Notes: a model not told the origin generated them from the letters alone. A stretch of 29,115 bases of DNA from Scleroderma bovista (GCA_037178675.1 JAYMGJ010000520.1:1-29115), one strand, 5' to 3'. Positions 10,701 through 21,346 are shown, numbered from the stretch's first letter. Numbers and translations are program-made.

Positions 10701-13099
10701 AGGTATACCCTCCAATGGAAGATCGGAGGTACTGGGGCTCCGAGGCATCTCGACTGTTGATCACACCCTGTGGCGTCCATTCATTAGAAAATGTCGTTGC
10801 ATTTGCGTTTCGAGACAGTAAGGTCTTGTCGTAATGGGAACGAGGTGCGTGGTGGGTCATCCTGTCTTCGGGGGGTTTTTTTTCTATGGGACCTTTGTTT
10901 GGTGTGGGGGTATAGGATGTGTCTTTGTTACTTTCCTTCCCTCTTTCTCAGCATACTTAATATCCGGAGTCATATCGTCTGTAGTCCCCCCTAGGCAGAC
11001 CCAATGAGAAGCAAGATTGTTGTTCCTTCTGTTATCCAGCATTAATGAAACCTGCAGATTCGAAGCGCCACTGAAGTTACTCTTGACATTTCGAATTCGC
11101 AGGCTTTATTCAAAGATCGGTCACCATGTAGTGTTTCGTGCACCTCGATTTTACTGTGTCGATCATTGTGGTCTATGTTAACCTTTGCTTTCACTCTTTG
11201 AAGCTGGAAGCTTTGTATTGGATTGCACTGTGAGTAATGGTGTTACTGGAAGTCTTCACATTGACTTGGGCACTCTGTGTGTGGTTCAGGGGCTCGAGAA
11301 TGTGTTCAACATCCCTTTTGCAGACTTAAACTGCTGCGTTTATGTGAGGTCAACTCAATGTCACCAGTGTGTTTTGAAGAATACTTTGATTCACTCAAGA
11401 TATGCATGTCAGGCATTGCCTTCAAAGTAGTATTTCGATGTTATTGTCATCACGTAGAGGGTACCTTCCCCACTTTAAAAAAAAAATCACATTTACTGTA
11501 AGCAAGTGCTTGAGGACTTTTTTCGTCCTATGTATGTCGCACTATACTAACTAAATAACTAGCTAACCAATGGCCCCAGGCCTGTGACCAGCTAACTCCC
11601 CCTGGTGTAGACCAGTCTGCTGCTCCCGCTGCGCGTATTAATTATACTACTCTGGCTATGGGGCCCTCGACTTCAACTTCTAAACAGATACATATTTCTC
11701 GCGCCAATTTCCTCCACATTATTGTTCCCTCTGTAGAGCCAGACCATATTATGGAGAAAAGATGCCCCACACATGCGTCACTATATATACTCTCCTGAAC
11801 ACGACTTCGTGCGAACGCAGTGTCCAGAGAGTCGGGACTTGATTGAGATATGATGTCACGGACTGAGCTTGTTCAGGCTTCGGACCACTTCACAAGGAAG
11901 GTTCATAGTAAATGTTGTTCGCCAAACCCAACATGGGGAAGGGCTAGTGTATCACAGTATTATAACTACTAGAAGTACTAATAAGCCCTGCAGGTCCGAA
12001 GAATGATGAAGACCGGTCGGCTCAAGCCAGCGAATCTCAAGTCTAATACCACCATTAATGAACCAAACCTTCCTTCCTCAAGACTACCACCATATGCATG
12101 GAAAACCGACATTGCCGCCACGCTCCCCCCTTCATCCTCTCACTAGGGCTGCCCTTCACCCACAGATCTACACTTCACACACCAACGTGCGGAATCGCTT
12201 CCACAGGTCGTGACGTTGACCTCGTTCTACGGTCCCACGTGCTCGGGCATTAAGCCCAACCCCTGGTACTTGTATGCTACCATCACAGTATACGGGTATG
12301 CGTGGGCGAAGAGTTTTCCTATCAATTAGACGACACCATTCATGTCCCGTTTGTCACAGCAGTGCTGGAATGTCGTGCGGCGGGAACGACATGTCCTAGT
12401 ATGTCAGGGATAGAGGAGGTCGTCGGGACCTTCCGTGGATGGAACTATGCTATGATAATATAGGGTTGGTACACATATCCTCTTGCACTCTAAAATAAAA
12501 AAAAGGTCTGGCTTGGGACGTACTAGCATTCACACATTTCGATTGATTTGCTCGGGGTGTGTTAACCCTTACCTTTGAAACGCACCGATGTTCGTGTGTG
12601 TCTCTGAGGTCCTCAGGTTGAGTTTAGGAGTATATCGTGATGTAGATGTAACGATGTTAGTTTGGGATATCTTTGATTGACTCACCCAAGCTGTGCATGT
12701 CAGGCGCTCCCTTTCCTGTGGAGTTCCGAAACATGGCGATCGGTTGACTTTTGCGGCGTACACGTATCGATACCATTGCAGATCGTAATATTGGTTTCGA
12801 CTTTTGTAATCGACCCGTAGTCACAGCGTTCTGTGTTCAGAAGAATCACCAGGCCATATGTAATGAGCTTACCGGAGTCCCGACGCTCTTCAATTTCCAC
12901 AGACTAGTGGTCTATGTGTGTTCTTTATCACGCACCATGGTTATATCCGCCACCAACCCTCACGATGAAGTTTCGAAAAATAGCAATGTCGTACGCCTTT
13001 GATGTTCGATATGTTAGTTCTGGTTGCGAGATCAAAACACGCGGCCACTCCGCACTAGGTCATTACCAGCGCCAATTGTGTAGTCAGGGGTGGGGCTAG
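7709..13099. other. About 5.4 kb gene-poor stretch
   Basis: Many short open frames on both strands, none with a recognised motif. Those I looked at hardest were 8147-8584 minus (145 codons), 9168-9389 minus and 10383-10748 minus. Around 11580-11796 a frame follows a good branch/acceptor context (repeated CTAAC, then CCCCAG) and stays open for about 70 codons, but I could not find an upstream partner exon with meaning. An inverted repeat with 8-base arms (AAATTCAT/ATGAATTT) sits near 8368-8390. Confidence 0.4.
10383..10748 (-). CDS. Hypothetical small protein, weakly supported
   Basis: A 121-codon frame starting MPRSPSTSDLPLEGIPESLD. The first 50 residues look like a disordered or acidic protein N-terminus (many Pro, Ser, Glu, Thr), and the later part is His/Pro/Ser-rich and reads less like protein. 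It has no signal peptide, membrane segment or known domain. A 95-codon frame overlaps it on the other strand. It may be a chance frame, and I list it only because it is the best candidate in a long empty region. Confidence 0.2.
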   Translation of the reverse strand: MPRSPSTSDLPLEGIPESLDKKRTFETLPVEEFPPEETHITYIPTHHIVNAVSRLLATRTAAVTSIRYVDRIYLPTRRIKSHHQLPRPHLSPSPHHYYLSTMPAPETRTSVSIILVADTCT

Positions 13100-13366
13100 A
13101 TGAGAATTGCAGTATGTTGGTTCCTGACCTACGTCGCCTTGGCCCTTTGGCTGCCTTGCACTTCAACCACGTCCGAACGGTCAGTGCCGAACAGTGGACT
13201 CTATCAGGTTCGTGGACGTGACTGCGAGGTCAGCGAGAAAATAGCGTCGGCCGTTGTGGTCGTCTATCAAAAGCCCCTTTTCCTTGTGATTTGTGTTGAT
13301 GCCGGGTCACGTGCGGGCTTGTGCACTGCGGCTTGTGCCAAGCGGAATTGGGGTCTGAGCACTTAA
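13100..13366 (+). CDS. Possible small secreted peptide, or 5' leader of the acyl-CoA synthetase
   Basis: An 88-codon frame begins MRIAVCWFLTYVALALWLPC, which has the form of a signal peptide with a hydrophobic core and a Cys/Ser/Thr boundary. It ends 48 bases before the start codon of the acyl-CoA synthetase. The left boundary of the tandem duplication (about 13213) cuts through it, so only its second half is repeated near 16717-16900, where the frame is not kept. It is more likely leader or promoter DNA of the downstream gene than a gene of its own. Confidence 0.15.
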   Translation: MRIAVCWFLTYVALALWLPCTSTTSERSVPNSGLYQVRGRDCEVSEKIASAVVVVYQKPLFLVICVDAGSRAGLCTAACAKRNWGLST

Positions 13367-13414
13367 AGGACCGAACAACATCGCTCCTTTCCGCACCCAC
13401 AGCCAACCTAGACG

Positions 13415-15789
13415 ATGTCCCACGACCGCAATTTCTTTGGAAAGGGCTCTGTAGTCGTGCCTTCAGACGGCGAGGGCGAAGTAAGGCGTGTTGCAATCTG
13501 TCCAGATAGATTTGTTACGCAGCCTTTTGAGGGTGTCGAAGTCATACCCGACGTCGTAGCCCGCGCAGCCCAGGTGCATGGGACCAAAGAGGCTATGGGA
13601 TGGCGGAACATCGTCACCATTCACGAAGAGGAAAAGGAGGTCAAGAAGGTCGTTGGCGGCCAAGAAGTCACAGAGAAGAAAAACTGGAAATACTTCGAGC
13701 TCAGTGACTACCAGTTCATCACGTTCGTAGAGGCAGCCGAGCGCATCCAGGAGCTAGCACGCGGACTGCTGCACCATGGCATTCACAAGGATGACGTGTT
13801 CAATATCTATGCACAGACCAGGTATGTTTCTTTCTTGAGCGCTCTGGCTGTGCATGTGTTCAGGCAATGACGTTACTTTGCGCAGTGCCAATTGGCAACT
13901 CATGTCGTACGCATGTACCACTATCGCTACCCCTGTGGCTACCGCCTATGATACCCTGGGGGAGGCTGGTTTGACCCATTCCCTCAACGAACCCAACTGT
14001 GTTGGTGTTTTCACCAACGCAGACCTCCTTCCCACACTCTCCCGTGTCATCAAGCAAACACCATCAGTTAGACTTGTCGTATATGACGGCGAACCCAAGC
14101 AATCGTTACTCGACGAAATTCGCGGCGCAACCGATGGCGTCGCCGTTGTTTCTATCGACCAGCTTCGTCAAGTGGGCAAGACTCAATCCGTAGAGGCGCT
14201 CCAGAACCGGAAACCTACTCCAGATGACGTGGCTCTGATAATGTATACCAGTGGAACAACTGGCGCACCCAAAGGTGTCGTCCTTACACACCGAAACGTC
14301 CTTGCGGCACTTGGTGGCATATTCCATTTACTTGGTCACCACCTCCGAGACGACGATACTTTCCTTGCATACCTCCCACTTGCACACATCCTGGAATTCG
14401 TTGTCGAGATGACCATGTTCGCTGGTGGGGTGAAGTCGGGTTACGGACGTGTCAAGACACTCACAGATGCATCTGTCCGGAAATGCAAAGGTGATATTGC
14501 CGCTCTGAGGCCCACCATCATGATCGGTGTTCCTACTGTCTGGGAGACCATTCGTAAAGGCATCATTGCCAAGGTGAACGCAAGCGGAGCGCTCAAGAAG
14601 AATTTATTCCATGGGGCATTTGCACTCAAGAAGGCAAAGGTGCCTATTCTGAGCCATGTTGCGGATGCAGTCGTGTTTAGCGGTGTTCGGGCAGCCACAG
14701 GGGGTCGACTCCGTCTGGCACTGAGCGGCGGTGCGGCATTGAGTAAGGAAACACAGGAGTTCTTATCTGTTGCTCTGGTCACGGTTCTCCAAGGTCAGCT
14801 AATGATCCTATTAAGTGCATGGCAGATTCTGATTAGGCTTTAGGTTACGGCATGACAGAATCCTGCGCTATGTGCGCCATTTTACCCCCTGAACTAATGC
14901 AGTATGGCTCGGTGGGGCTACCGGTGCCGTCTGTGGAGATTAAACTACTGGATGTTCCCGAGGCTGGGTACAAGTCTAGCAACAATCCACCTCAAGGTGA
15001 GGTTTGTATCAGGGGCCCAGCGGTGACGAAGGGCTACTACAAGAGACCGGACCTGAATGACGACGAGAAGATCTTTACAAAGGATGGATGGTTGCGCACA
15101 GGTGATGTCGGGCAATGGAACGCTGACGGGACCCTTTCTCTGATTGATCGGTGGGTTGCTGTGCATGGTCCGGCGGGTTGTTGATGTACTTACTGTACTT
15201 CTAGCATCAAGAACCTCGTCAAGCTCCAAAGCGGAGAGGTATGCTTCCTTTCGAAGACAGCGTAGGTGGCTGAAAATGACGTTGTGCTTTTACAGTACAT
15301 TGCACTGGAGCAACTCGAGTCCGTTTACAAGTCCTGCAACTTGGTGGCCAATCTCTGCGTGTATGCATCTGCAGAAGCGAAGCAGCCTATTGCGATTATC
15401 ATCCCGCACGAGCTCAACTTACGGCATGCACTCGAGGGGGCCAAGTTGAATGGCGTCGATTCCACAGCACCCCTTGCTGATCTCTGTGCGAACAAGGCTG
15501 TGCAGCAACTCATCCTGAAAGAGACCAATGCGGTGGGGAAGAAGAATGGCTTCAAGCATATGGAGACCCTCGAAGCAGTTATTCTCACCGCTGACGAATG
15601 GACGCCCGAGAGTGGGCTTGTGACAGCCGCACAGAAGGTGCAACGAACCAAAGTTGCCAAGCACTTTGAGAGGGAGATCAAGGTACGTTTTTCCTGTCAC
15701 ACCCCTCAGGGGTCGCTCCTTATCTATGTGCCAAACTTTTTGATGCTGACTCGACGTCACATACACAGGACATATACCGTAACCAGTAA
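13415..15789 (+). CDS. Long-chain fatty acyl-CoA synthetase, copy 1 (6 exons)
   Basis: It activates long-chain fatty acids with ATP and CoA through an acyl-adenylate, for lipid synthesis and beta-oxidation. It is a FAA1/FAA4-type member of the AMP-binding (ANL) superfamily. Exons: 13415-13821, 13886-14793, 14844-15150, 15205-15238, 15296-15682, 15769-15789, giving 687 residues, as usual for fungal FAA proteins. The ATP-binding loop is YTSGTTGAPKG at 256-266. YGMTE follows the exon 2/3 junction at 439. The FACS signature GWLRTGDVGQWNADGTLSLIDR leads into IKNLVKLQSGEY, with the hinge and catalytic-lysine region assembled across introns 3 and 4. The C-terminus KDIYRNQ is not a peroxisomal SKL-type signal. 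No stop or frameshift is seen once introns are removed. One residue, G in VFSGVRAATGG, differs from R in copy 2. Confidence 0.94.
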
Positions 15790-16325
15790 TACCCTCATGA
15801 TTCCTCGTTGATCATTTTTGAATTGCCTACTATCTCATTCTCAATGTAGTTGTTTATCTAGTTGACATTGTACCACTTGGGTGTCGCTTATGATGTCTTA
15901 CGATGTTTCATTTCTGCGAGCTGTATGTGATCATGTTCTTGTCTTTTTTTTTTCGTTGGGGTTGCACTATTTCAGTGTCTCAGGATATGTACATACTCAC
16001 CCGGAAGCCTGAAGGAGGCGATGAATTTATTACGTAAGGCGTGGCTATCAGTCGACTCTTTCTTCCAAGTTTGACAAGTGTACATCATAAACGAACGAGG
16101 TTCGCGAGTTTGTAACTGTTCGCCTCCACTCGAGGAGCCTTCGTGCTGCGCGTGCCTGCAGGCTGATTCTCGACTTTTATCCTCGCTTTACATTCTTACC
16201 TCAACCCGCGTCGATCTGGGTAAGTTCAACTTCATTCCCCCGGTCTCTCGTCGATAAGCTCGCGAACTCGCATAAAGACTGGTCTGCGGATAATTTGTAT
16301 CATTGTTATCGCCATTATCCATCAC
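15790..16325 (+). other. 3' flank of copy 1 and duplicated Rho upstream region
   Basis: About 535 bases without a coding frame. It aligns by eye with the region after copy 2 (about 19331-20015), through shared blocks such as TGTACCACTTGGGT, GTTCTTGTC followed by a T run, GTGTACATCATA and CCTCGCTTTACATTC. The right half therefore corresponds to the promoter and 5' leader of the Rho GTPase gene. Confidence 0.75.
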
Positions 16326-16716
16326 CATCAAGTTCCCATGCGTGCCCTGTTTGACAGCTTGTTTTATCCTGGACGCTCGTTGATATGCGTCTCTGTGGGG
16401 TCGTGTAGGTTCGTAGGAAGCTGGTAATCAGATGTGGGTGATGGTGAGTGCTTTATTCCACTTGTGCCCATGGCAGCCTGACCTGTTCGGTTTGCTTACT
16501 CGCTCATATGTAAAGTGTCGCTACTTTGCTCGTTTGCATTGGGGGAGTTCCCAAAGGAACACGTAAGTCGTACGTTTATGTCAACGAATCAATCACCTCC
16601 CCCCTCTTCCTCTACTTCTGCGGGCGAGCGCTGATCCTCCCGTCTTCTGCTGGCCATATAACAGTACACAAGTGAGTAGCTTCCTCCTAACCACGTTCCA
16701 CGGTCGTCTAATTGCC
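16326..16716 (+). pseudogene. Truncated 5' remnant of the Rho GTPase gene
   Basis: This is the duplicate of the first four exons of the intact Rho gene at 20016-20402, cut off by the duplication junction. The decay is plain. The start codon is missing: a 9-base loss removes ATG, where the intact copy has CACCGTCATGTCGTCGCAAG. The first donor GTGCGT has become ATGCGT. Exon 2 (from 16409) has 4 extra bases and is out of frame. Exon 3 has lost 13 bases covering the ACGK part of the nucleotide-binding loop and its acceptor. The 7-base exon (16665-16671) has changed. No functional product is possible. Its upstream region may still act as a promoter for the next gene. Confidence 0.9.
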
Positions 16717-16934
16717 TGGAGGTGACTGCGAGGACAGCGAGACCTTGTGTAAATAGCGTCGGCCGGCGTCTATCAGGAGTGAAATGAATTAATATACAGC
16801 CGACTCCGCTATGACAAAACTCTTAGCTCAGGTCTATGACCCCCCCTGTGATGCCGGATCACGTGCGGGCTTGTGCCAATTGGGTCGTGAGCACTGAAAG
16901 GACCGAACAACGTCCCTTCTCTCCAATCTCGACG

Positions 16935-19330
16935 ATGTACTACGACCGCAATTTCTTTGGAAAGGGCTCCGTGGTCGTACCTTCAGACGGCGAGGGCGAA
17001 GTAAGGCGTGTTGCAATCTGTCCGGATAGACTTGTTACGCAGCCCTTCGAGGGTGTCGAAGTCATACCCGACATCGTAGCCCTCGCAGCCCTGGGTCATG
17101 GGACCAAAGAGGCCATGGGGTGGCGAAACATCATCACCATTCACGAAGAGGAAAAGGAGGTCGAGAAGGTCGTTGGTGGCCAAAAAGTCACAGAGAAGAA
17201 GAACTGGAAATACTTCGAGCTCAGTGACTACCAGTTCATCACATACGTAGAGGTAGCCGAACGCGTCCAGGAGCTAGCACGCGGACTGCTGCACCATGGC
17301 ATTCACAAGGATGATGTGTTCAATATCTACGCACAGACCAGGTAGGTTTCTTTCTCGAATGCTCTGGTTGTGCATGTGTTCAGGCAATAACGTTACTTAT
17401 TTGCGCAGTGCCAATTGGCAACTCATGTCGTACGCATGTACCACTATCGCTACCCCTGTGGCTACCGCCTATGATACCCTGGGGGAGGCTGGTTTGACTC
17501 ATTCCCTCAACGAACCCAACTGTGTTGGTGTTTTTACCAACGCAGACCTCCTTCCCACACTCTCCCGTGTCATCAAGGAAACACCATCAGTCAGACTTGT
17601 CGTATACGACGGCGAACCCGAGCCATCGTTACTTGATGAAATTCGCGGCGCAACCGATGGCGTGGTCGTTGTTTCTATCGATCAACTTCGTCAAGTGGGC
17701 AAGACGCAACCCGTAGAGGCGCTCCAGAACCGGAAACCTACTCCAGATGACGTGGCTCTGATAATGTATACCAGTGGAACAACTAGTGCACCCAAAGGTG
17801 TCGTCCTTACACACCGAAACGTCATTGCGGCACTTGGTGGCGTATTCCTTTTACTTGGTCAGCACTTGCGAGACGATGATATTTTCCTTGCATATCTCCC
17901 ACTTGCACACATTTTGGAATACGTTGTCGAGTTGACCGCGTTCGGTGCAGGAGTGAAGTCGGGTTACGGACGTGTCAAGACACTCGCAGATGAGTCTGTC
18001 CGAAATTGTAAAGGTGACATTGCCACTCTAAGGCCCACCGTCATGATCGGTGTTCCTCTTGTCTGGGAGACTATTCGTAAAAGCGTTATTGCCAAGGTGA
18101 ACGAAGGCGGAGCGCTCAGGAAGAATATATTCTATGGCGCATTTGCACTCAAGAAGGCAAAGGTGCCTATTCTGAGCCATGTTGCGGATGCAGTCGTGTT
18201 TAGTCGTGTTCGGGCAGCCACAGGTGGTCGACTCCGTCTGGCACTAAGCGGTGGTGCGGCATTGAGTAAGGAAACACAGGAGTTCTTATCTGTTGCTCTG
18301 GTCACGGTTCTCCAAGGTCAGCCATCCTACGAAGTACATGCAGGTTCTGATTGGGTTTCAGGTTACGGCATGACAGAATCCTGCGCTATGTGCGCCATTT
18401 TACCCCCTGAACTAATGCAGTATGGCTCGGTGGGGTTGCCTGTGCCGTCTGTGGAGATCAAACTACTGGATGTTCCCGAGGCTGGGTACAAGTCTAGCAA
18501 CAATCCACCTCAGGGCGAGGTTTGCATCAGGGGCCCAGCAGTAACGAAGGGCTACTACAAGAGGCCGGACCTGAATAACGACGAGAAGATCTTTACAAAG
18601 GATGGATGGTTGCGTACCGGTGACATTGGACAATGGAACGCTGACGGGACCCTTTCTCTGATTGATCGGTGGGTTGCTGTGCATGGTCCCATGCCAGTGG
18701 GCGTAGTTGATGTGCTTACGGTGCATCTAGCATCAAGAACCTCATCAAGCTCCAAAGCGGAGAGGTATGTTTCCTAAGATAGCGTAGGTGGCTGGATATG
18801 ACGTTATGCCTTTACAGTACATTGCACTGGAGCAACTTGAGTCCGTTTACATGTCCTGTGACTTAGTGGCCAATCTCTGCGTGCACGTATCTCCAGAAGC
18901 GAAGCAGCCTATTGCGATTATCGTCCCGCACGAGCTCAACTTACGCCATGCACTCGAGGGAGCCAAGTTGAATGGCGTCGACTCCACAGCACCTCTTGCT
19001 GATCTCTGTGCGAACAAGGCTGTGCAGCAACTCGTCCTGAAAGAGACCAATGAGATGGGGAAGAAGAATGGCTTCAAGCATATGGAGACCCTCGAAGCAG
19101 TTATTCTCACTGCTGACGAATGGACGCCCGAGAGTGGGTTTGTGACCGCGGCACAGAAGGTGCAACGAATCAAAGTTGCCAGGCACTTTGAGAGGGAGGT
19201 CAAGGTACGTTCATCCTGTCACACACCCCTGGTCCTGAACAGTGCTCCTTTATCTGTTCTCTTTATGTGGCAAACTTTTTGACGCTGACTCGACGTCACC
19301 CATACACAGGAAGTATACCACCAGTCCTAA
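16935..19330 (+). CDS. Long-chain fatty acyl-CoA synthetase, copy 2 (6 exons)
   Basis: A paralogue of the gene at 13415 with the same activity expected. Exons: 16935-17341, 17409-18316, 18362-18668, 18731-18764, 18818-19204, 19310-19330. Every exon has exactly the same length as in copy 1, again giving 687 residues. It differs by scattered substitutions, for example MYYD for MSHD, DIVALAALGHG for DVVARAAQVHG, and the C-terminus KEVYHQS for KDIYRNQ. The ATP loop reads YTSGTTSAPKG, with Ser262 where copy 1 has Gly; AMP-binding signatures tolerate Ser there. Intron 2 (18317-18361) is only 45 bases, a multiple of three with no in-frame stop, so an unspliced message would add 15 residues just before YGMTE. 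Only about 200 bases of the original upstream DNA were copied, so its promoter is partly the Rho remnant. Confidence 0.94.
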
Positions 19331-20015
19331 TACGCGCATGGCCCCTCGTCGACTATTTTTGGATTTCATTCTCAATGTAGTTGTTTATTTAGTTGATATT
19401 GTACCACTTGGGTATTGCTTATGATGTCTTATGTGCTACGGACTGTATGTGATCGTGTTCTTGTCTTTTTTTTCGTTGGGGTTATTTCGGTGTCTCGGAG
19501 GGTACACGCACAACCGAAACCCGGAAGGCGATGAAAAGGCATCCGTGTATTACGTAAGTCGTGGTACCATCTGGCACGAAGGCGCTGCTGCGATTCGGTA
19601 AAAGCAAGCAAGCAAGCAGTCGACTCTTTCTTCCCTCGACCACCACCGTCGACACCGTCTTTGTAGTTGACTTTGTCCTTGTCGTCGCTGCTGTCGTCAT
19701 CGTTGACGAGTGTACATCATAGACGAACAAGGTCCTCGAGTTTGTATTCGATTCGACGTTGTTCGCCTCCACTCGAGGAACCCTCGTGCTGCGCGTGCCT
19801 GCGGACCCAAAGGCAAGGCTGATTCTCGACTTATGTCCTCGCTTTACATTCTTACCTCAACCCGACTGCTTTCCGTCGATCTGGGTAAATTCAACTTCAG
19901 CGTTTCCCCGGTCTATCGTCGTCATCGTCTAGGATAAGAACTTCTCGAGAACTCGCACAAAGACCGGTCAGCGGAATAATTCGTATCATCGTCATCGCCA
20001 TTATCTATCACCGTC
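19331..20015 (+). other. 3' flank of copy 2 and upstream region of the Rho gene
   Basis: Non-coding. It contains a T-rich downstream block after GTTCTTGTC near 19456, several GTC/GTTGTC-rich microrepeats at 19620-19705, and the leader of the Rho gene from about 19700. Most of it recurs after copy 1 (15790-16325) with small indels, and the GTC-rich block is largely absent there. Confidence 0.6.
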
Positions 20016-21346
20016 ATGTCGTCGCAAGTTCCCGTGCGTGCCCCGTTTGAGAGCTTGTTTTATTTCAGGATTATCCAGGACGCTCGCTAATATGCGTCTC
20101 TGTGGGGTCGTGTAGATTCGTAGGAAGCTGGTTATTGTGGGTGATGGTGAGTGCTTTACACCTGGTTATTCCACTTGTACCCATGGCTGATCTGTTCGTT
20201 TTGCTTCCTCGCTTATATGTAGGTGCATGCGGCAAAACATCACTACTTTGCTCGTTTGCATTGGGGGAGTTCCCAAAGGAATACGTAAGTCGTATGTTTA
20301 TGTCACGAGTCAACCACGTCCCCCCTCTTCCTCTACTTCTGCTGGCGAACGCTGATCCTTCACTGGTCACCCGTCTTCTACCGGCCATATAACAGCAACC
20401 GAGTGAGTAGCTTCCTCCTAACCACGTTGCCACGGTGGTCTGATTGCCGTTATTTCTTCCTCTCTCTTTCCTATTTTGCCGTCCTTGCGTCATCGCCACT
20501 ACCCCTGTGTCCGTGTCTGCCGCATTCTGGGCTCTGTATCCGTGGTCTGTGTTCTAATTCGGTGACATCCGCTACACAGCCATATTCGAAAACTACGTTG
20601 CGGAGATCAGACTGGATGGAAAACCGGTGCAGCTGGCGCTCTGGGATACCGCGTTCGTGTTCTTTCTTTTGTGATACCCGTGTATCTCAGGGGTATTTTT
20701 CTTTTTGGGTGGTATTCGGTTGTTGTACTCCGTGCGTGTGCTTGTATAGTGGACAGGAAGAATACGAGGTGAGCTGTCCCCGTTCTCCACACGCCCCAAT
20801 CGCGCCACATGCTCACACGGCGTTGTCTTCCCGTGATGATGAATAGCGTTTACGACCGCTGTCATACTCCAAATCACATGTCATCTTGATCGCTTTCGCC
20901 ATTGACACTCCGGATTCTTTGGAAAACGTCACTGTAAAGGTACGCATAATTCCCACCTTTATTCTTATATTCTAACGTTATGATGACGAATACAGTGGAT
21001 CGAAGAAGTGCGCAGCATATGTGGCCCAACAGTTCCGATCCTCCTTGTCGGATGCAAGGCAGACCTACGACCATCCCCCGACTCGCAAGACATTGGCAAC
21101 TACGTCTCGCGTGCACAGGCAGAACAGGTAGCGAACCAAATCGGAGCGCGCGCTTACAAGGAATGTTCAGCACTCAAGATTGAGGGTGTCGATGACGTGT
21201 TTGAGGCTGCTACCCGTGCCAGCATGCTTATGCGCGAGGGCGTGCCGTCGTCGTCGCATCGTAGAGCGGCCAGTAATGGAAGGAGGGGAAGCACACATGG
21301 AGATTCTGGACACGGCGGAGGATGGAAGTGTTGCGTTGTGTGCTGA
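20016..21346 (+). CDS. Rho-family small GTPase, Rho2-like (8 exons)
   Basis: A membrane-bound GTP switch for polarity and cell-wall signalling in fungi. Exons: 20016-20033, 20116-20146, 20223-20284, 20396-20402, 20580-20652, 20750-20768, 20847-20939, 20996-21346, giving 217 residues. Seen in order: P-loop GDGACGKT (15-22), effector YQPTIFENY with T40, DTAGQEEYE with G65 and Q66, GCKADL (120-125), and ECSAL. It ends KCCVVC, a CAAX box with a second Cys next to it, so prenylation (farnesyl favoured when X is Cys) and possible palmitoylation are expected, as in fission-yeast Rho2. DDVFEAATRA near the C-terminus also fits Rho2 better than Rho1. Exon 4 is only 7 bases (CAACCGA). For intron 1, I chose the GTGCGT donor over GTTCCC six bases earlier, which would give 215 residues. 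The Rho insert region seems a little short for the family. Confidence 0.92.

Larger units (their letters stand above)
13213..16716 (+). repeat. Tandem duplication, unit 1
   Basis: Homology with unit 2 begins at TGGACGTGACTGCGAGG (13213) and ends at ATTGCC (16716), where the next copy begins with TGGAGGTGACTGCGAGG. It contains an acyl-CoA synthetase gene, its 3' flank, and a decayed 5' part of a Rho GTPase gene. Unit length is 3504 bases against 3732 for unit 2; the difference comes from indels in non-coding and decayed parts, as the coding exons are equal in length. Confidence 0.9.
16717..20448 (+). repeat. Tandem duplication, unit 2
   Basis: This is the second copy of the unit described for 13213-16716. 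It follows directly with no spacer. Its right limit is in intron 4 of the intact Rho gene: homology to unit 1 stops after TGATTGCC at 20448 and the intact gene carries on. The direction of both copies is the same. Confidence 0.9.

Noticed and set aside
17296..18777. A single 493-codon frame as the acyl-CoA synthetase gene
   Set aside because: It reads through intron 1 at its start, intron 2 as 15 extra residues, and intron 3 out of frame at its end. The six-exon model matches copy 1 exon for exon and restores the conserved IDRIKNLVKLQSGEY region.
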